From assembly GCF_003261575.2 (NCBI RefSeq), contig NZ_CP036175.1, positions 2,170,001 through 2,234,000 on the forward strand: a stretch of DNA of 64,000 nucleotides, written 5' to 3'. Made by a program: the position numbers and the translations under genes. Of this stretch, positions 9,035 through 17,388 are shown one piece after another. The number at the start of each line of letters is the position of its first letter. The first letter of the stretch is position 1. The stretch comes from Klebsiella huaxiensis (lineage in GTDB: Bacteria; Pseudomonadota; Gammaproteobacteria; Enterobacterales; Enterobacteriaceae). Below the pieces are notes generated by a model that saw only the letters and a list, made by a program, of their open reading frames with translations, made no database searches and was not told the DNA's origin.

Positions 9035-9220
9035 CTAACGTCCGGCTAACTTAAGGTTGATCCATTCATCAATTTCCGATTCGAGCCAGGCCACACTGGC
9101 TGGGCCAATTTTTATTGAACGTGGGAACGAACCATTTTTCATATACAAGTAAATTTGAGAGCGTTTCAAACCGGTTTTTTCTTCGACCTGTTTTAAACGT
9201 AATAACTGATGTGATGTCAT
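9035..9220 (-). CDS. AlpA-family regulator / excisionase-like protein
   Basis: A 61-aa protein with an AGGAGA site. It has the AlpA/MerR-like winged helix: LRLKQVEEKTGLKRSQIYLYM, then FPRSIKIGPASVAW and the C-terminal SEIDEWI. AlpA proteins switch on integrase or act as excisionase-type factors in P4-like and ICE elements. Here the integrase is 16 kb away, so control of the adjacent transfer-region genes is as plausible as control of excision. Confidence 0.88.
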   Translation of the reverse strand: MTSHQLLRLKQVEEKTGLKRSQIYLYMKNGSFPRSIKIGPASVAWLESEIDEWINLKLAGR

Positions 9221-9819
9221 TGTATTCTCCTATTGTGGAATGACTGGTGCATGTCCAGAGAAAATAAAAGAACACAGCAGTAAGCTTAGGAAAAGCCGAT
9301 AGCACCTTATTACTGATGGGAAGATCCTTAGTACGGTTTTTTAGTGAATAAATAATACGTTATTAGTTGTATAAGGATGTGGAGAAGGATAGTTGTGCTG
9401 CTGTGTAGTTTTCAGCGTTTCGCTGCTGCAATGGTGTCATGGCTTAGCGTGATAATGAGGACAATAAAAAGATGCTGTTAAATACATTCATTGTGAATTT
9501 CAGTCAGGGGGGCGTTACCACTCTGGCGGTAATGCGCTATGAAGCATCGCCATAGAAGTATTCTGTGTGGTCGAAACATATATGCTCAACTACTTACTTA
9601 ACACAATGCTGAATTGATTGTGCTTCCCGATCATGTATAGACCGATCCAACAGATATAATACCGTCCTTTGATTCTTGTTATCGTTAAGGCGGCTGAGGC
9701 AATATAGTCCTGGCTGGAGGTTCCATGCGATAAAGATTCTGTAGTGTGATCCCCCGCACAGGGAGACGGATATGGCAGCTCTATGACTCACCTCTGGTTT
9801 CTTGGAAAACCTGATGTCG
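9221..9819. other. Intergenic region between alpA and the AraC regulator
   Basis: About 600 bp without a supported gene. It is AT-rich next to alpA and includes a near-palindrome around AATAATACGTTATTA (about 9350). It marks the change from ICE backbone to cargo genes. Confidence 0.5.
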
Positions 9820-10626
9820 CTAAATATCGGTTAAGTGTGCGCTTGTTTTCCGTTCGGCAAAATAGTGTGCGGGTGTACTGCCCATGGTTTTTTTGAACAT
9901 GGTGATAAACGCATTAACCGATTCATACCCCAGATTAGCTGCAACATTCTGAACCGAAACGCCGCTAGCCAGTTCCCGGAGAGCAATTATCAGTTGCAGT
10001 TGCTGACGCCAGCGTCCGAACGTCAACCCGGTTTCGCGCAGCATTAAACGCGCGAGAGAACGCTCGCTAAGCGCCAGTCTTTTTGCCCATGCTTTGAATG
10101 TGCTTCGGTCATCAGGTTGACTGACCAGAGCATCGGCCATGGCGCGGATTTTAGGATGCGACGACACAGGGAGGCTCAGTTTCTGCTGAGGCATGGTGGC
10201 TAATTCATCGAGTGTTACTCTGGTCAGTCTGGCGGGATGGCTTTCCGGTGGATATTCGACGCCCTCGCGGGTTAAACGGGCAACAAGTTCTTTAATCAGA
10301 CTGGAAATTGCCAGAGTACAGCATCGCTCCGGCAGCGCGACAGCTCCAGGCTCGATAAAAAGATAGTTGAGATGCGCATTCCAGGTAGCTTTGGCGCTGT
10401 GCGGCACTCCCCCAGGGATCCAGACGGCACAATCAGGCGGCACGATCCAGATATCATTTTCGGCGCGACAAATGACCGCCCCATAGAGGGCAATAATCAA
10501 TTGCCCTTTGCGGTGCGTATGCACAGGCACTTCGGCTGCGTAATCGACAAAATCCAAATGACGCGCGACTGCGGGGCAGGGGGTGGCATCCGGATCAAAT
10601 AGCGTATTGGCGAGTGGGGGTAACAT
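9820..10626 (-). CDS. AraC-family regulator of the adjacent efflux operon
   Basis: The product is 268 aa from 10626; a start at 10704 is also open but would overlap the divergent efflux gene. The N-terminal half is a cupin-type sensor (HTHRKGQLIIALYG, IWIVPPDCAVWIPGGVPH). The C-terminal 100 residues are an AraC double helix-turn-helix (LALSERSLARLMLRETGLTFGRWRQQ, then VAANLGYESVNAFITMFKKTMGSTPAHY). It is divergent from the FUSC/DUF1656/HlyD operon with a 76-bp gap, so it very probably controls that operon in response to a small aromatic or drug-like compound; the ligand is not known. Confidence 0.88.
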   Translation of the reverse strand: MLPPLANTLFDPDATPCPAVARHLDFVDYAAEVPVHTHRKGQLIIALYGAVICRAENDIWIVPPDCAVWIPGGVPHSAKATWNAHLNYLFIEPGAVALPERCCTLAISSLIKELVARLTREGVEYPPESHPARLTRVTLDELATMPQQKLSLPVSSHPKIRAMADALVSQPDDRSTFKAWAKRLALSERSLARLMLRETGLTFGRWRQQLQLIIALRELASGVSVQNVAANLGYESVNAFITMFKKTMGSTPAHYFAERKTSAHLTDI

Positions 10627-10702
10627 AGATTGGCAACATTTAGGTATTTTTTGACAGAATAGAGTATTTAAGTGGATATGCAAGCCGGTAATAATTTCCG
10701 GC

Positions 10703-12739
10703 ATGAAAAAAATTAACGCGAGTTACTTTCATTTTTTACACACGATATGCCAACGTCTTCGCGGTATGGCTTCTCCTTCACTACTGAATGATGCGAACGC
10801 TCTGCTCTATTCCGCGAAGAGTTTTGCCGCAGCGATGCTCGCATACTACATTGCACTGTCAATTGGCCTGGAGCGGCCTTCCTGGGCAATTATCACCGTG
10901 TATATTGTTTCCCAAACCTCCGTCGGAGCGTCGCTGAGCAGAAGTCTGTATCGTCTGGTGGGAACGGTAGTCGGAGCGGGCATAACGGTATTAATTGTAC
11001 CTGCTTTTGTGAATATGCCTTTATTTTTCAGTGTGATACTGACGGGGTGGATCACCTTCTGCCTCTATTTATCCTTGCTGGAACGCACGCCCCGCGCCTA
11101 TGGTTTTGTCCTGGCTGGTTACACTGCGAGTCTGATTGGCTTCCCTGCGGTATCCGATCCTGGTGCGATTTTTAACATCGCTATTGTTCGGGTACAGGAA
11201 ATCATGATCGGTATCTTCTGCGCGGCACTTATTCATCGCTATGTATTGCCCGCGCGCATAACGGGCCAGTTCAACAGTAAATTGTCGCAGACGCTGCTCT
11301 CGGCGCGACAGCGTGTCGCAGATACTTTAGCAGGCAAACCCGACGCTGTTTCCGGGCCGCTGCATATGGCACTGGCATTACAGTTCCTGCAGGGTATCAG
11401 CCATCATATCCCTTATGATTTTGCGTACTCTGTACCGGTCCGGCAAGCGAGAAAAAGGCTTCATGATCGGCTTGCGCGATTAGTCATTGTTAACTGTGAG
11501 TTACGCGACCGTTTAGCTCTGATAGCGACGATACCTGTAGATGTGCAAATTCTGCTGGGTGATGTTGAGGTCTGGCTGGCCTGCAAAGATGAAGGAAAAT
11601 TCAAAAGCGAGGGTGAAGCGCTCAAAAAAAGGAGTGAAAAATTACTACAGCGCTATTCAGTGTATGAGCTGACGTTTGAAGAAGCGCTGCGTGTAAGTTT
11701 TATGCGCTACCTGTTAGAGGCCATTGTCCTTGTGCAGCAGTGCTATCGTCTTTCGGATGCCATTCATCACGCGAAACAGACGCCTGCGCACTCGGAAAAG
11801 AATACCGTGAAAGGATATGTATTCCACCGCGATCCTCTTACTGCTGCCCGCACCGCACTGGGCGCTTTCGCCATCATTATGAGCGGCTGTCTGGTGTGGA
11901 TTTTCTCGGCATGGCCTGATGGTGGTACGGCGGTTTCTATCCTTGGCGTTTGTTGCACATTGTTTGGCAGCTTCGATACGCCTGCCCCGCATATTGTTAA
12001 GTACATTATCGGCTCCTTCTGGGGCGTTGTGATAAGCCTGATCTACAGCTTCGTTCTACTACCACAAGTCAGTGATTTTATCGTGCTGGTAACGGTTTTA
12101 GCTCCGGTATATCTGCTGGCCGGATCGCTCCAGGCCAGACCGCCTACCACGTTTATGGCTATGGGGATCACACTGACGCTGCCTATTTTGTGCGAGCTGG
12201 GTGCCCACTACAGCGGGGATTTTGCCGTGGCGGTGAATACCTCTATCGCACTATTTTCTGCTACTGGTTTTGCAGTGCTCGGCATGAGCCTACTGCAAAC
12301 TGTGCAGGCTGATTCGGCGATAAAACGGCTGCTTCAATTATGCCAGCGAGATATTAACCGCAGCGTGGAAGGTAAGCTGAATACAGACGAAACCCTCTGG
12401 ACCAACCTTATGATCGATCGGGCAGCGTTGATACTGCCGCGATTGCAGCGCAGTGGACAGTCACCGGAACGGGCACATCATTTGTTGTACGCCATGCGTA
12501 TAGGGCTGTGTGTTATGCGATTACGCCGATGTGATGCGCATGCGAACAAAGAAATAAAAGAAGTGCTCACTCTTCTTACACACTCGACAGATATTGACAC
12601 CTTACTTCAACGGATCGCCAGTCTGACTGAGCGCAGCTTGAGCGTAACAGATGAACTATCGCGGCATTATGTTGATCAACTGGTTGATCTTTACTGCGCA
12701 TTAAGCGTTCAGAAAATGGAGCCTGCTAATGATCAATGA
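10703..12739 (+). CDS. FUSC-family (AaeB/YdhK-like) inner-membrane efflux protein
   Basis: A 678-aa membrane protein with two blocks of membrane helices (about residues 40-175 and 385-530) separated by and followed by large cytoplasmic domains. This is the FUSC / aromatic acid exporter family layout. Such proteins work with a DUF1656 protein and an HlyD-type adaptor to export organic acids or dyes; E. coli AaeAB and YdhIJK are comparisons. It overlaps the DUF1656 gene by 11 bp, so the three genes form one operon. No strong ribosome site precedes either possible ATG (10703 or 10766), so the start is uncertain. Confidence 0.88.
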   Translation: MKKINASYFHFLHTICQRLRGMASPSLLNDANALLYSAKSFAAAMLAYYIALSIGLERPSWAIITVYIVSQTSVGASLSRSLYRLVGTVVGAGITVLIVPAFVNMPLFFSVILTGWITFCLYLSLLERTPRAYGFVLAGYTASLIGFPAVSDPGAIFNIAIVRVQEIMIGIFCAALIHRYVLPARITGQFNSKLSQTLLSARQRVADTLAGKPDAVSGPLHMALALQFLQGISHHIPYDFAYSVPVRQARKRLHDRLARLVIVNCELRDRLALIATIPVDVQILLGDVEVWLACKDEGKFKSEGEALKKRSEKLLQRYSVYELTFEEALRVSFMRYLLEAIVLVQQCYRLSDAIHHAKQTPAHSEKNTVKGYVFHRDPLTAARTALGAFAIIMSGCLVWIFSAWPDGGTAVSILGVCCTLFGSFDTPAPHIVKYIIGSFWGVVISLIYSFVLLPQVSDFIVLVTVLAPVYLLAGSLQARPPTTFMAMGITLTLPILCELGAHYSGDFAVAVNTSIALFSATGFAVLGMSLLQTVQADSAIKRLLQLCQRDINRSVEGKLNTDETLWTNLMIDRAALILPRLQRSGQSPERAHHLLYAMRIGLCVMRLRRCDAHANKEIKEVLTLLTHSTDIDTLLQRIASLTERSLSVTDELSRHYVDQLVDLYCALSVQKMEPANDQ

Positions 12740-12944
12740 TTTCAATATTGAGGGCGTTTTTGTACCCGGTCTGCTGGTAATTGCCCTCGTTGCACTGACC
12801 TGTACACTATTTCTCGTACATCTTTTCTCTTTCAGCAAGGGTTACCGCCGCTTGCCCTTTAGACCGATGATCGATTTTTCCGTCTTCATTATTACTTTTT
12901 ACCTGCTGTTGCAGGGGCTGACCGAACTGGGATTTTTTAAATGA
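12729..12944 (+). CDS. DUF1656 small membrane protein
   Basis: A 71-aa protein with two membrane segments (about residues 12-32 and 48-66). Small DUF1656 proteins sit between or beside FUSC and HlyD genes in this class of efflux operon (YdhI, AaeX). It overlaps the FUSC gene by 11 bp and the adaptor gene by 4 bp (ATGA), which indicates translational coupling. Confidence 0.85.
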   Translation: MINDFNIEGVFVPGLLVIALVALTCTLFLVHLFSFSKGYRRLPFRPMIDFSVFIITFYLLLQGLTELGFFK

Positions 12945-13804
12945 AATCGTTACTTTCTCTACTGGGCCGCTACGTGCTGACGTTCAGCGCTGTGGCGGTG
13001 GCTACGCTTTTGGCTTTTATTCTCTGGAAACATTATGCGCAAACCCCCTGGACCCGCGATGGTCGGGTTCGTGCGGATGTGGTACAGATTGCGCCGAATG
13101 TCTCCGGACCGTTGCTGAATGTGTCCGTCCGCGATAATCAGTGGGTTAATCGGGGCGATGTGCTCTATTCCATCGACCCGCACTGGTTGAGGTTGGCAGT
13201 GGACAGCGCACAGGCAGATGTTGAGGCGAAACGTCATGAAATGCTGATGCGCCAGGATGCGGCGAGGCGACGCTCTCAGATTAAAGGGGTGATTTCCAGC
13301 GAGGATTTACAACAAACAGCCAGCGCAGCCAGCGTCGCTGCGGCTAATTACCACGGTGCACTGGCTGCGCTGGACCTTGCAGAGCTTAACTTATCGCATG
13401 CTATTGTTCGGTCTCCGGTTACGGGCTATGTCACACATTTGCGGCTTCGCCCTGGTGACTATGCCACAGCGGGAGAAACTAAAGTTTCCATCATTGATGC
13501 CAATAGTTTTTGGGTGGTTGGCTATTTTGAAGAGACTAAGTTGCAACATATCCGCACGGGAAATACTGCACACATTACGCTGATGGGATTTAAGCCAGTG
13601 ATCACGGGTCATGTTGAGAGTATCGGACGCGGAATAGATGATAACAATGACGAGACCGGGGGGCTTGGCCTGCCTAATGTCGAGCCAACCTTTAGCTGGG
13701 TGCGGCTCGCGCAGCGTATCCCGGTTCGGATTCATATTGACAGATTGCCGGAGGGAGTTGAATTGGTGGCTGGATTGTCTGCGAGTATATCCATCACACC
13801 ATAA
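12941..13804 (+). CDS. HlyD/EmrA-type periplasmic adaptor
   Basis: A 287-aa membrane-fusion protein: N-terminal anchor (about 10-28), the lipoyl half-motif WTRDGRVRADVVQIAPNVSG, a short coiled hairpin (about 80-145), then RSPVTGYVTHLRLRPGDYA and a beta-barrel domain. It would link the FUSC pump to an outer-membrane channel such as TolC; no outer-membrane factor gene is present here. Last gene of the operon. It resembles AaeA/YdhJ in length and layout. Confidence 0.9.
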   Translation: MKSLLSLLGRYVLTFSAVAVATLLAFILWKHYAQTPWTRDGRVRADVVQIAPNVSGPLLNVSVRDNQWVNRGDVLYSIDPHWLRLAVDSAQADVEAKRHEMLMRQDAARRRSQIKGVISSEDLQQTASAASVAAANYHGALAALDLAELNLSHAIVRSPVTGYVTHLRLRPGDYATAGETKVSIIDANSFWVVGYFEETKLQHIRTGNTAHITLMGFKPVITGHVESIGRGIDDNNDETGGLGLPNVEPTFSWVRLAQRIPVRIHIDRLPEGVELVAGLSASISITP

Positions 13805-13916
13805 TAAAAAGTATGGTTTCTATTGAGGATTTATGCAGAACTTAGGGATTGTCAGCTCTTGATCTATATGCCTGATGAAAATTTATTTCTGGTAGAGTAA
13901 TTCTAAGGTTTCGGTT

Positions 13917-14315
13917 ATGAAAAACAGAAAGGATTTTGTAAATGACTTAATTATCTGGATAAACAAAAATATAGAGATGCCACTAAAAATTGATGATGTG
14001 GCTATCAGGTCCGGATATTCAAAATGGCATTTGCAGAGACTGTTTTTTTCTGAAACAGGGCAGAGCCTGGGGGGTTTTATCAGAGAGAAAAAATTATGTC
14101 TTATTTTAGAGGCTGTTATCACAACAAATGAACCTTTGATAAACATCGCGATGCGATTTGGCTTTGACTCTCAGCAATCATTAACCAGGGCATTTCGGAA
14201 AAGGTATAATGTTCCACCGCACCGGTGTAGAAAAAATGCCGTAAATATTAAAAGTAAGTCTTCTAGGGAGCAAGGTGATTACTCGTATCATAAGGATGAG
14301 TTTTTAAATCTTTAG
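13917..14315 (+). CDS. MarA/SoxS-like AraC-family regulator
   Basis: A 132-aa single-domain AraC/XylS protein. Helix-turn-helix 1 is at about residues 22-45 (LKIDDVAIRSGYSKWHLQRLF) and helix-turn-helix 2 at about 72-95 (PLINIAMRFGFDSQQSLTRAF). It has no sensor domain, like MarA, SoxS, RamA and the Tn10 protein TetD. Such proteins are controlled by abundance and turn on drug and oxidative stress genes. The codons are AT-rich compared with the efflux operon upstream, and the basic C-terminal tail of about 30 residues is longer than in MarA. The target here is unknown. Confidence 0.82.
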   Translation: MKNRKDFVNDLIIWINKNIEMPLKIDDVAIRSGYSKWHLQRLFFSETGQSLGGFIREKKLCLILEAVITTNEPLINIAMRFGFDSQQSLTRAFRKRYNVPPHRCRKNAVNIKSKSSREQGDYSYHKDEFLNL

Positions 14316-14607
14316 TAATTATCTGGGTTATGGACGGGTTCATCTAATAATCATGGCCTTAGTACCTCAGTTATAGATTTGTTGAACGAAATGAAATCAC
14401 TCATTTATTTCATTGTAAATGAATCTAAGTCTTTCTGTGCAATGTATGTTTTCGTTTTTTTGCATGTGTAATGTATTGGTGAGTAAATTTTGGATGCATT
14501 AATTGGAATATAATTACGAACCCATGTGTGTATTTAATGGCTGGATAAATTAAGGTTAATCTATTTTGCGCATTTTGGATTCGATCGAACCTATGCAGGT
14601 CGGCTAA
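14316..14607. other. AT-rich region left of the IS element
   Basis: Very AT-rich DNA with no gene of its own. On the minus strand it contains a 60-codon open stretch (ending at 14425) that stays in frame with the broken gene on the other side of the IS; see that entry. Confidence 0.45.
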
Positions 14608-15803
14608 GGAAGGTGCGAATAAGCAGGTCATTTCTTCCCAAGCTGACTCGCTGATTAAAATTTCGCGGATCTGGGCCGATTTTTTTCCCGCAAACACATC
14701 GAATCAGCCTATTTAGGCTATTTTTTCCACCATTTCTGGCGTTATTTCCGGTTTTTACTGAGATCTCTCCCACTGACGTATCATTTGGTCCACCCGAAAC
14801 AGGTTGGCCAGGGTGAATAACATCGCCAGTTGGTTATCGTTTTTCAGCAGCCCCTTGTATCTGGCTTTCACGAAGCCGAACTGCCGCTTGATGATGCGAA
14901 ACGGGTGCTCCACCCTGGCACGGATGCTGGCTTTCATGTATTCGATGTTGATGGCCGTTTTGTTCTTGCGCGGATGCTGCTTCAAGGTTTTTACCCTGCC
15001 GGGACGCTCGGCGATCAGCCAGTCCACATCCACCTCGGCCAGCTCCTCGCGCTGTGGCGCTCCTTGGTAGCCGGCATCGGCTGAGACAAATTGCTCCTCT
15101 CCATGAAGCAGATTACCCAGCTGATTGAGGTCATGCTCGTTGGCCGCGGTGGTGACCAGGCTGTGGGTCAGGCCACTCTTGGCATCGACACCAATGTGGG
15201 CCTTCATGCCAAAGTGCCACTGATTGCCTTTCTTGGTCTGATGCATCTCCGGATCGCGTTGCTGCTCATTGTTCTTGGTAGAGCTGGGTGCCTCAATGAT
15301 GGTGGCATCCACCAAAGTGCCTTGGGTCATCATGACGCCTGCTTCGGCCAGCCAGCGATTGATGGTCTTGAACAATTGACGGGCCAGTTGATGCTGCTCG
15401 AGCAGGTGGCGGAAATTCATGATGGTGGTGCGATCCGGCAGGGCGCTATCCAGGGATAATCGGGCAAACAGGCGCATGGAGGCGATTTCGTACAGGGCAT
15501 CTTCCATGGCACCGTCGCTCAGGTTGTACCAATGCTGCATGCAGTGAATACGCAGCATGGTCTCCAGCGGATAGGGCCGTCGGCCATTGCCCGCCTTGGG
15601 ATAAAACGGCTCGATGACAGCGGTCATATTCTGCCATGGCAGAATCTGCTCCATGCGGGAGAGGAAAATCTCTTTTCGGGTCTGACGGCGCTTAGTGCTG
15701 AATTCACTATCGGCGAAGGTGAGTTGATGGCTCATGATGTCCCTCTGGGATGCGCTCCGGATGAATATGATGATCTCATATCAGGAACTTGTTCGCACCT
15801 TCC
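14608..15803 (-). mobile_element. IS5-family insertion sequence, 1196 bp (ISKpn26-like)
   Basis: The ends are near-perfect inverted repeats, GGAAGGTGCGAATAAG on the left and its match with one difference on the right. The length between them is exactly 1196 bp, as expected for IS5/ISKpn26. IS5 duplicates four bases of the form YTAR. The left flank here is CTAA (14604-14607) and the right flank is CTAG (15804-15807), so the duplication is imperfect. The naming to ISKpn26 is from size and protein similarity only. Confidence 0.93.
14755..15735 (-). CDS. IS5-family transposase
   Basis: A 326-aa DDE transposase of the IS5 group, full length. It begins MSHQLTFADSEF and is very close to E. coli InsH as I remember it. 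The catalytic D, D and E regions are visible: TLVDATIIEAP, FVSADAGYQG and the late ARVEHPFRIIKRQFGF. The frame is intact, so the element may be active. Confidence 0.96.
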   Translation of the reverse strand: MSHQLTFADSEFSTKRRQTRKEIFLSRMEQILPWQNMTAVIEPFYPKAGNGRRPYPLETMLRIHCMQHWYNLSDGAMEDALYEIASMRLFARLSLDSALPDRTTIMNFRHLLEQHQLARQLFKTINRWLAEAGVMMTQGTLVDATIIEAPSSTKNNEQQRDPEMHQTKKGNQWHFGMKAHIGVDAKSGLTHSLVTTAANEHDLNQLGNLLHGEEQFVSADAGYQGAPQREELAEVDVDWLIAERPGRVKTLKQHPRKNKTAINIEYMKASIRARVEHPFRIIKRQFGFVKARYKGLLKNDNQLAMLFTLANLFRVDQMIRQWERSQ

Positions 15804-16177
15804 CTAGAACATATTCATATCCAATCAATAGAGTGTCAATAACTCTCTCTGTGGGAATGATATATTTGCCAGTAGTGCTAACAATAAAATTATGTCCTTC
15901 AATAAACGCTTTTTTGTCAAGAAGGCATAAACGATTTATTGATGACATATCAGATGGTCTGAACCTTACTTTGTAGCCCGACATCTGTATTTTTCGTAAT
16001 GTAATTGGCGACTGAAAGTAAATAGAGAGATGAATGCTGCCATGTAATGCATGCCTGTAAATGTCACTTTTTTTTAATTTTCAGTCCTTTTTTATTTATC
16101 ACTTCGACTGCTTCACGGATAGTCAGCCAGTCAGGCGAACTATAGTTTGTATTTGATAGTGTTTGTTTTTTTGACAT
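15804..16177 (-). pseudogene. Broken DNA-binding-type gene, frameshifted and interrupted by the IS
   Basis: From the ATG at 16177 the frame reads MSKKQTLSN then PDWLTIREAVEVINKKG and stops after 37 codons in a run of eight A. With one A fewer, translation would continue as SDIYRHALHGSIHLSIYFQS and through RPSDMSSINRLCLLDK to the IS end at 15803. The WLTIREAV/SDIYRHAL pattern looks like the MerR-like helix-turn-helix proteins common in enterobacterial islands. So the gene has a 1-base shift in a homopolymer and is then cut by the IS5 element. Removing the IS with one 4-bp target copy would leave the frame open for another 60 codons to 14425. Function unknown. Confidence 0.65.
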
Positions 16178-16409
16178 AGTGGTTTGCCTCTATTTCTATT
16201 TTTTAAAAAAACCATGAATTTTCCAGTGAAATAAATTTCATGGTGCGGGATCTATTGCGTTATAATATTTGGATTATATTAACGCGGGGGCCTCTTAGCG
16301 TTTCAGTCCCCCATGTCCGGCCTCATATTTCGCAGTGATTGAAAAGAAGAACAAATATCAGGTTAAACTAATTCAATCCTCAAACATTATTTAAGTTGAA
16401 TGGAAGACA
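16178..16409. other. AT-rich intergenic region
   Basis: About 230 bp upstream of the broken gene and downstream of the SDR gene. It includes a GGGGG...CCCCC inverted repeat near 16285-16312. No gene seen. Confidence 0.4.
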
Positions 16410-17216
16410 TTACATAAATCTGTCTGCTCCGCCTGATGCTTCAATTGTCTGTCCAGTAACAAACTGATTCCTCCCAGAAAGTAGGAACGCAGCAATTGCA
16501 GCAATATCTTCAGGAAGTCCAAAGCGGCCCACAGGCGTTTTCTCTTTACCCAGTAATGCCATTACCTCTTCGTCTGTTCTGTCAACCAGTTCAGGACGAC
16601 GATTGCGAACATTCGGTAGCATGTTCTGCGCCCAGTTATCCGTCGCGACAGCACCCACTCCGATCGCATTGACCAGAATGCCATCCGGAGCCACGCTAAG
16701 TGCTAAACTACGGGTCAGGTTGTTGATAGCGGCGCTCAGTGCGTGTGAGACGGTAAGTTGCGGATTAGGGTAGATACCGCCAATGGATGAGATATTGACA
16801 ATACGCCCCCAGTTTCGTCTCTGCATCCCGGGGATGATTACCTTACAAAAACGTCGCATGGCGGATAATTTGGTCTCAGTCATTATCTGCCAGTCTTCTT
16901 CCGAAGTGGTTAACAGTGTGCCCGCATGGGCTCTTCCGGCATTGTTAACCAGTAAATCAATACGCTGAAAAACCTTTTCCGCTTGTTCAACCACTAAAGA
17001 AGGTAGTTTGGGATCAGTCACATCCCCGGCAACAGGCAGCACCGAAACACCGTATTTCTCTGAAATTTTTTTCGCAGCCAGAATCAGCTCAGGTTCTCGT
17101 CTGGCCACCATGACTAAATGCACACCATTCATGGCCAGTTCTTCACAAATGCTGAAACCAATTCCGGTTCGGGCTCCGGTTACCAGAGCCACTTTTCCAG
17201 TCAGTTTTAAATCCAT
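16410..17216 (-). CDS. Short-chain dehydrogenase/reductase with non-canonical active site
   Basis: A 268-aa classical-SDR-like protein with the cofactor motif TGARTGIG (13-20), the NNAG motif (91-94) and the catalytic-Ser strand NISS (141-144). Where SDRs have YxxxK this one reads SHALS (157-161), so both Tyr and Lys are replaced by Ser. The rest of the fold, including the C-terminal FLLSGRNQFVTGQTIEASGG, is intact, so this is not simple decay. GGAG precedes the ATG. It is divergent from an MFS transporter with a 172-bp shared promoter region. Substrate unknown; it may use another proton donor such as His158, or have a binding role. Confidence 0.85.
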   Translation of the reverse strand: MDLKLTGKVALVTGARTGIGFSICEELAMNGVHLVMVARREPELILAAKKISEKYGVSVLPVAGDVTDPKLPSLVVEQAEKVFQRIDLLVNNAGRAHAGTLLTTSEEDWQIMTETKLSAMRRFCKVIIPGMQRRNWGRIVNISSIGGIYPNPQLTVSHALSAAINNLTRSLALSVAPDGILVNAIGVGAVATDNWAQNMLPNVRNRRPELVDRTDEEVMALLGKEKTPVGRFGLPEDIAAIAAFLLSGRNQFVTGQTIEASGGADRFM

Positions 17217-17388
17217 TTGCTGCTCCTCAAGTTAAGCACAGTTAATAACATGAGCAGTATTAGTAACAAATCTCTTTTTCAGGAGCTTGTGCATCAGAAT
17301 TCAGACGTCTGAAAAAAGCGGTCAAAGAGTTGGGATTTCCGTCTGCTTATACTCCAGACGATATTGAGTTTAGAGCCAGGAGTGGTCA

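Noticed and set aside
9594..9791. 65-codon minus-strand frame upstream of alpA
   Set aside because: GTG start with only a weak ribosome site and no recognisable pattern; position in an otherwise empty region gives no support.
14425..14697. 90-codon minus-strand frame crossing the left end of the IS
   Set aside because: It begins inside the IS terminal region; only the part outside the IS may belong to the interrupted gene, so it is described there and not as a gene.
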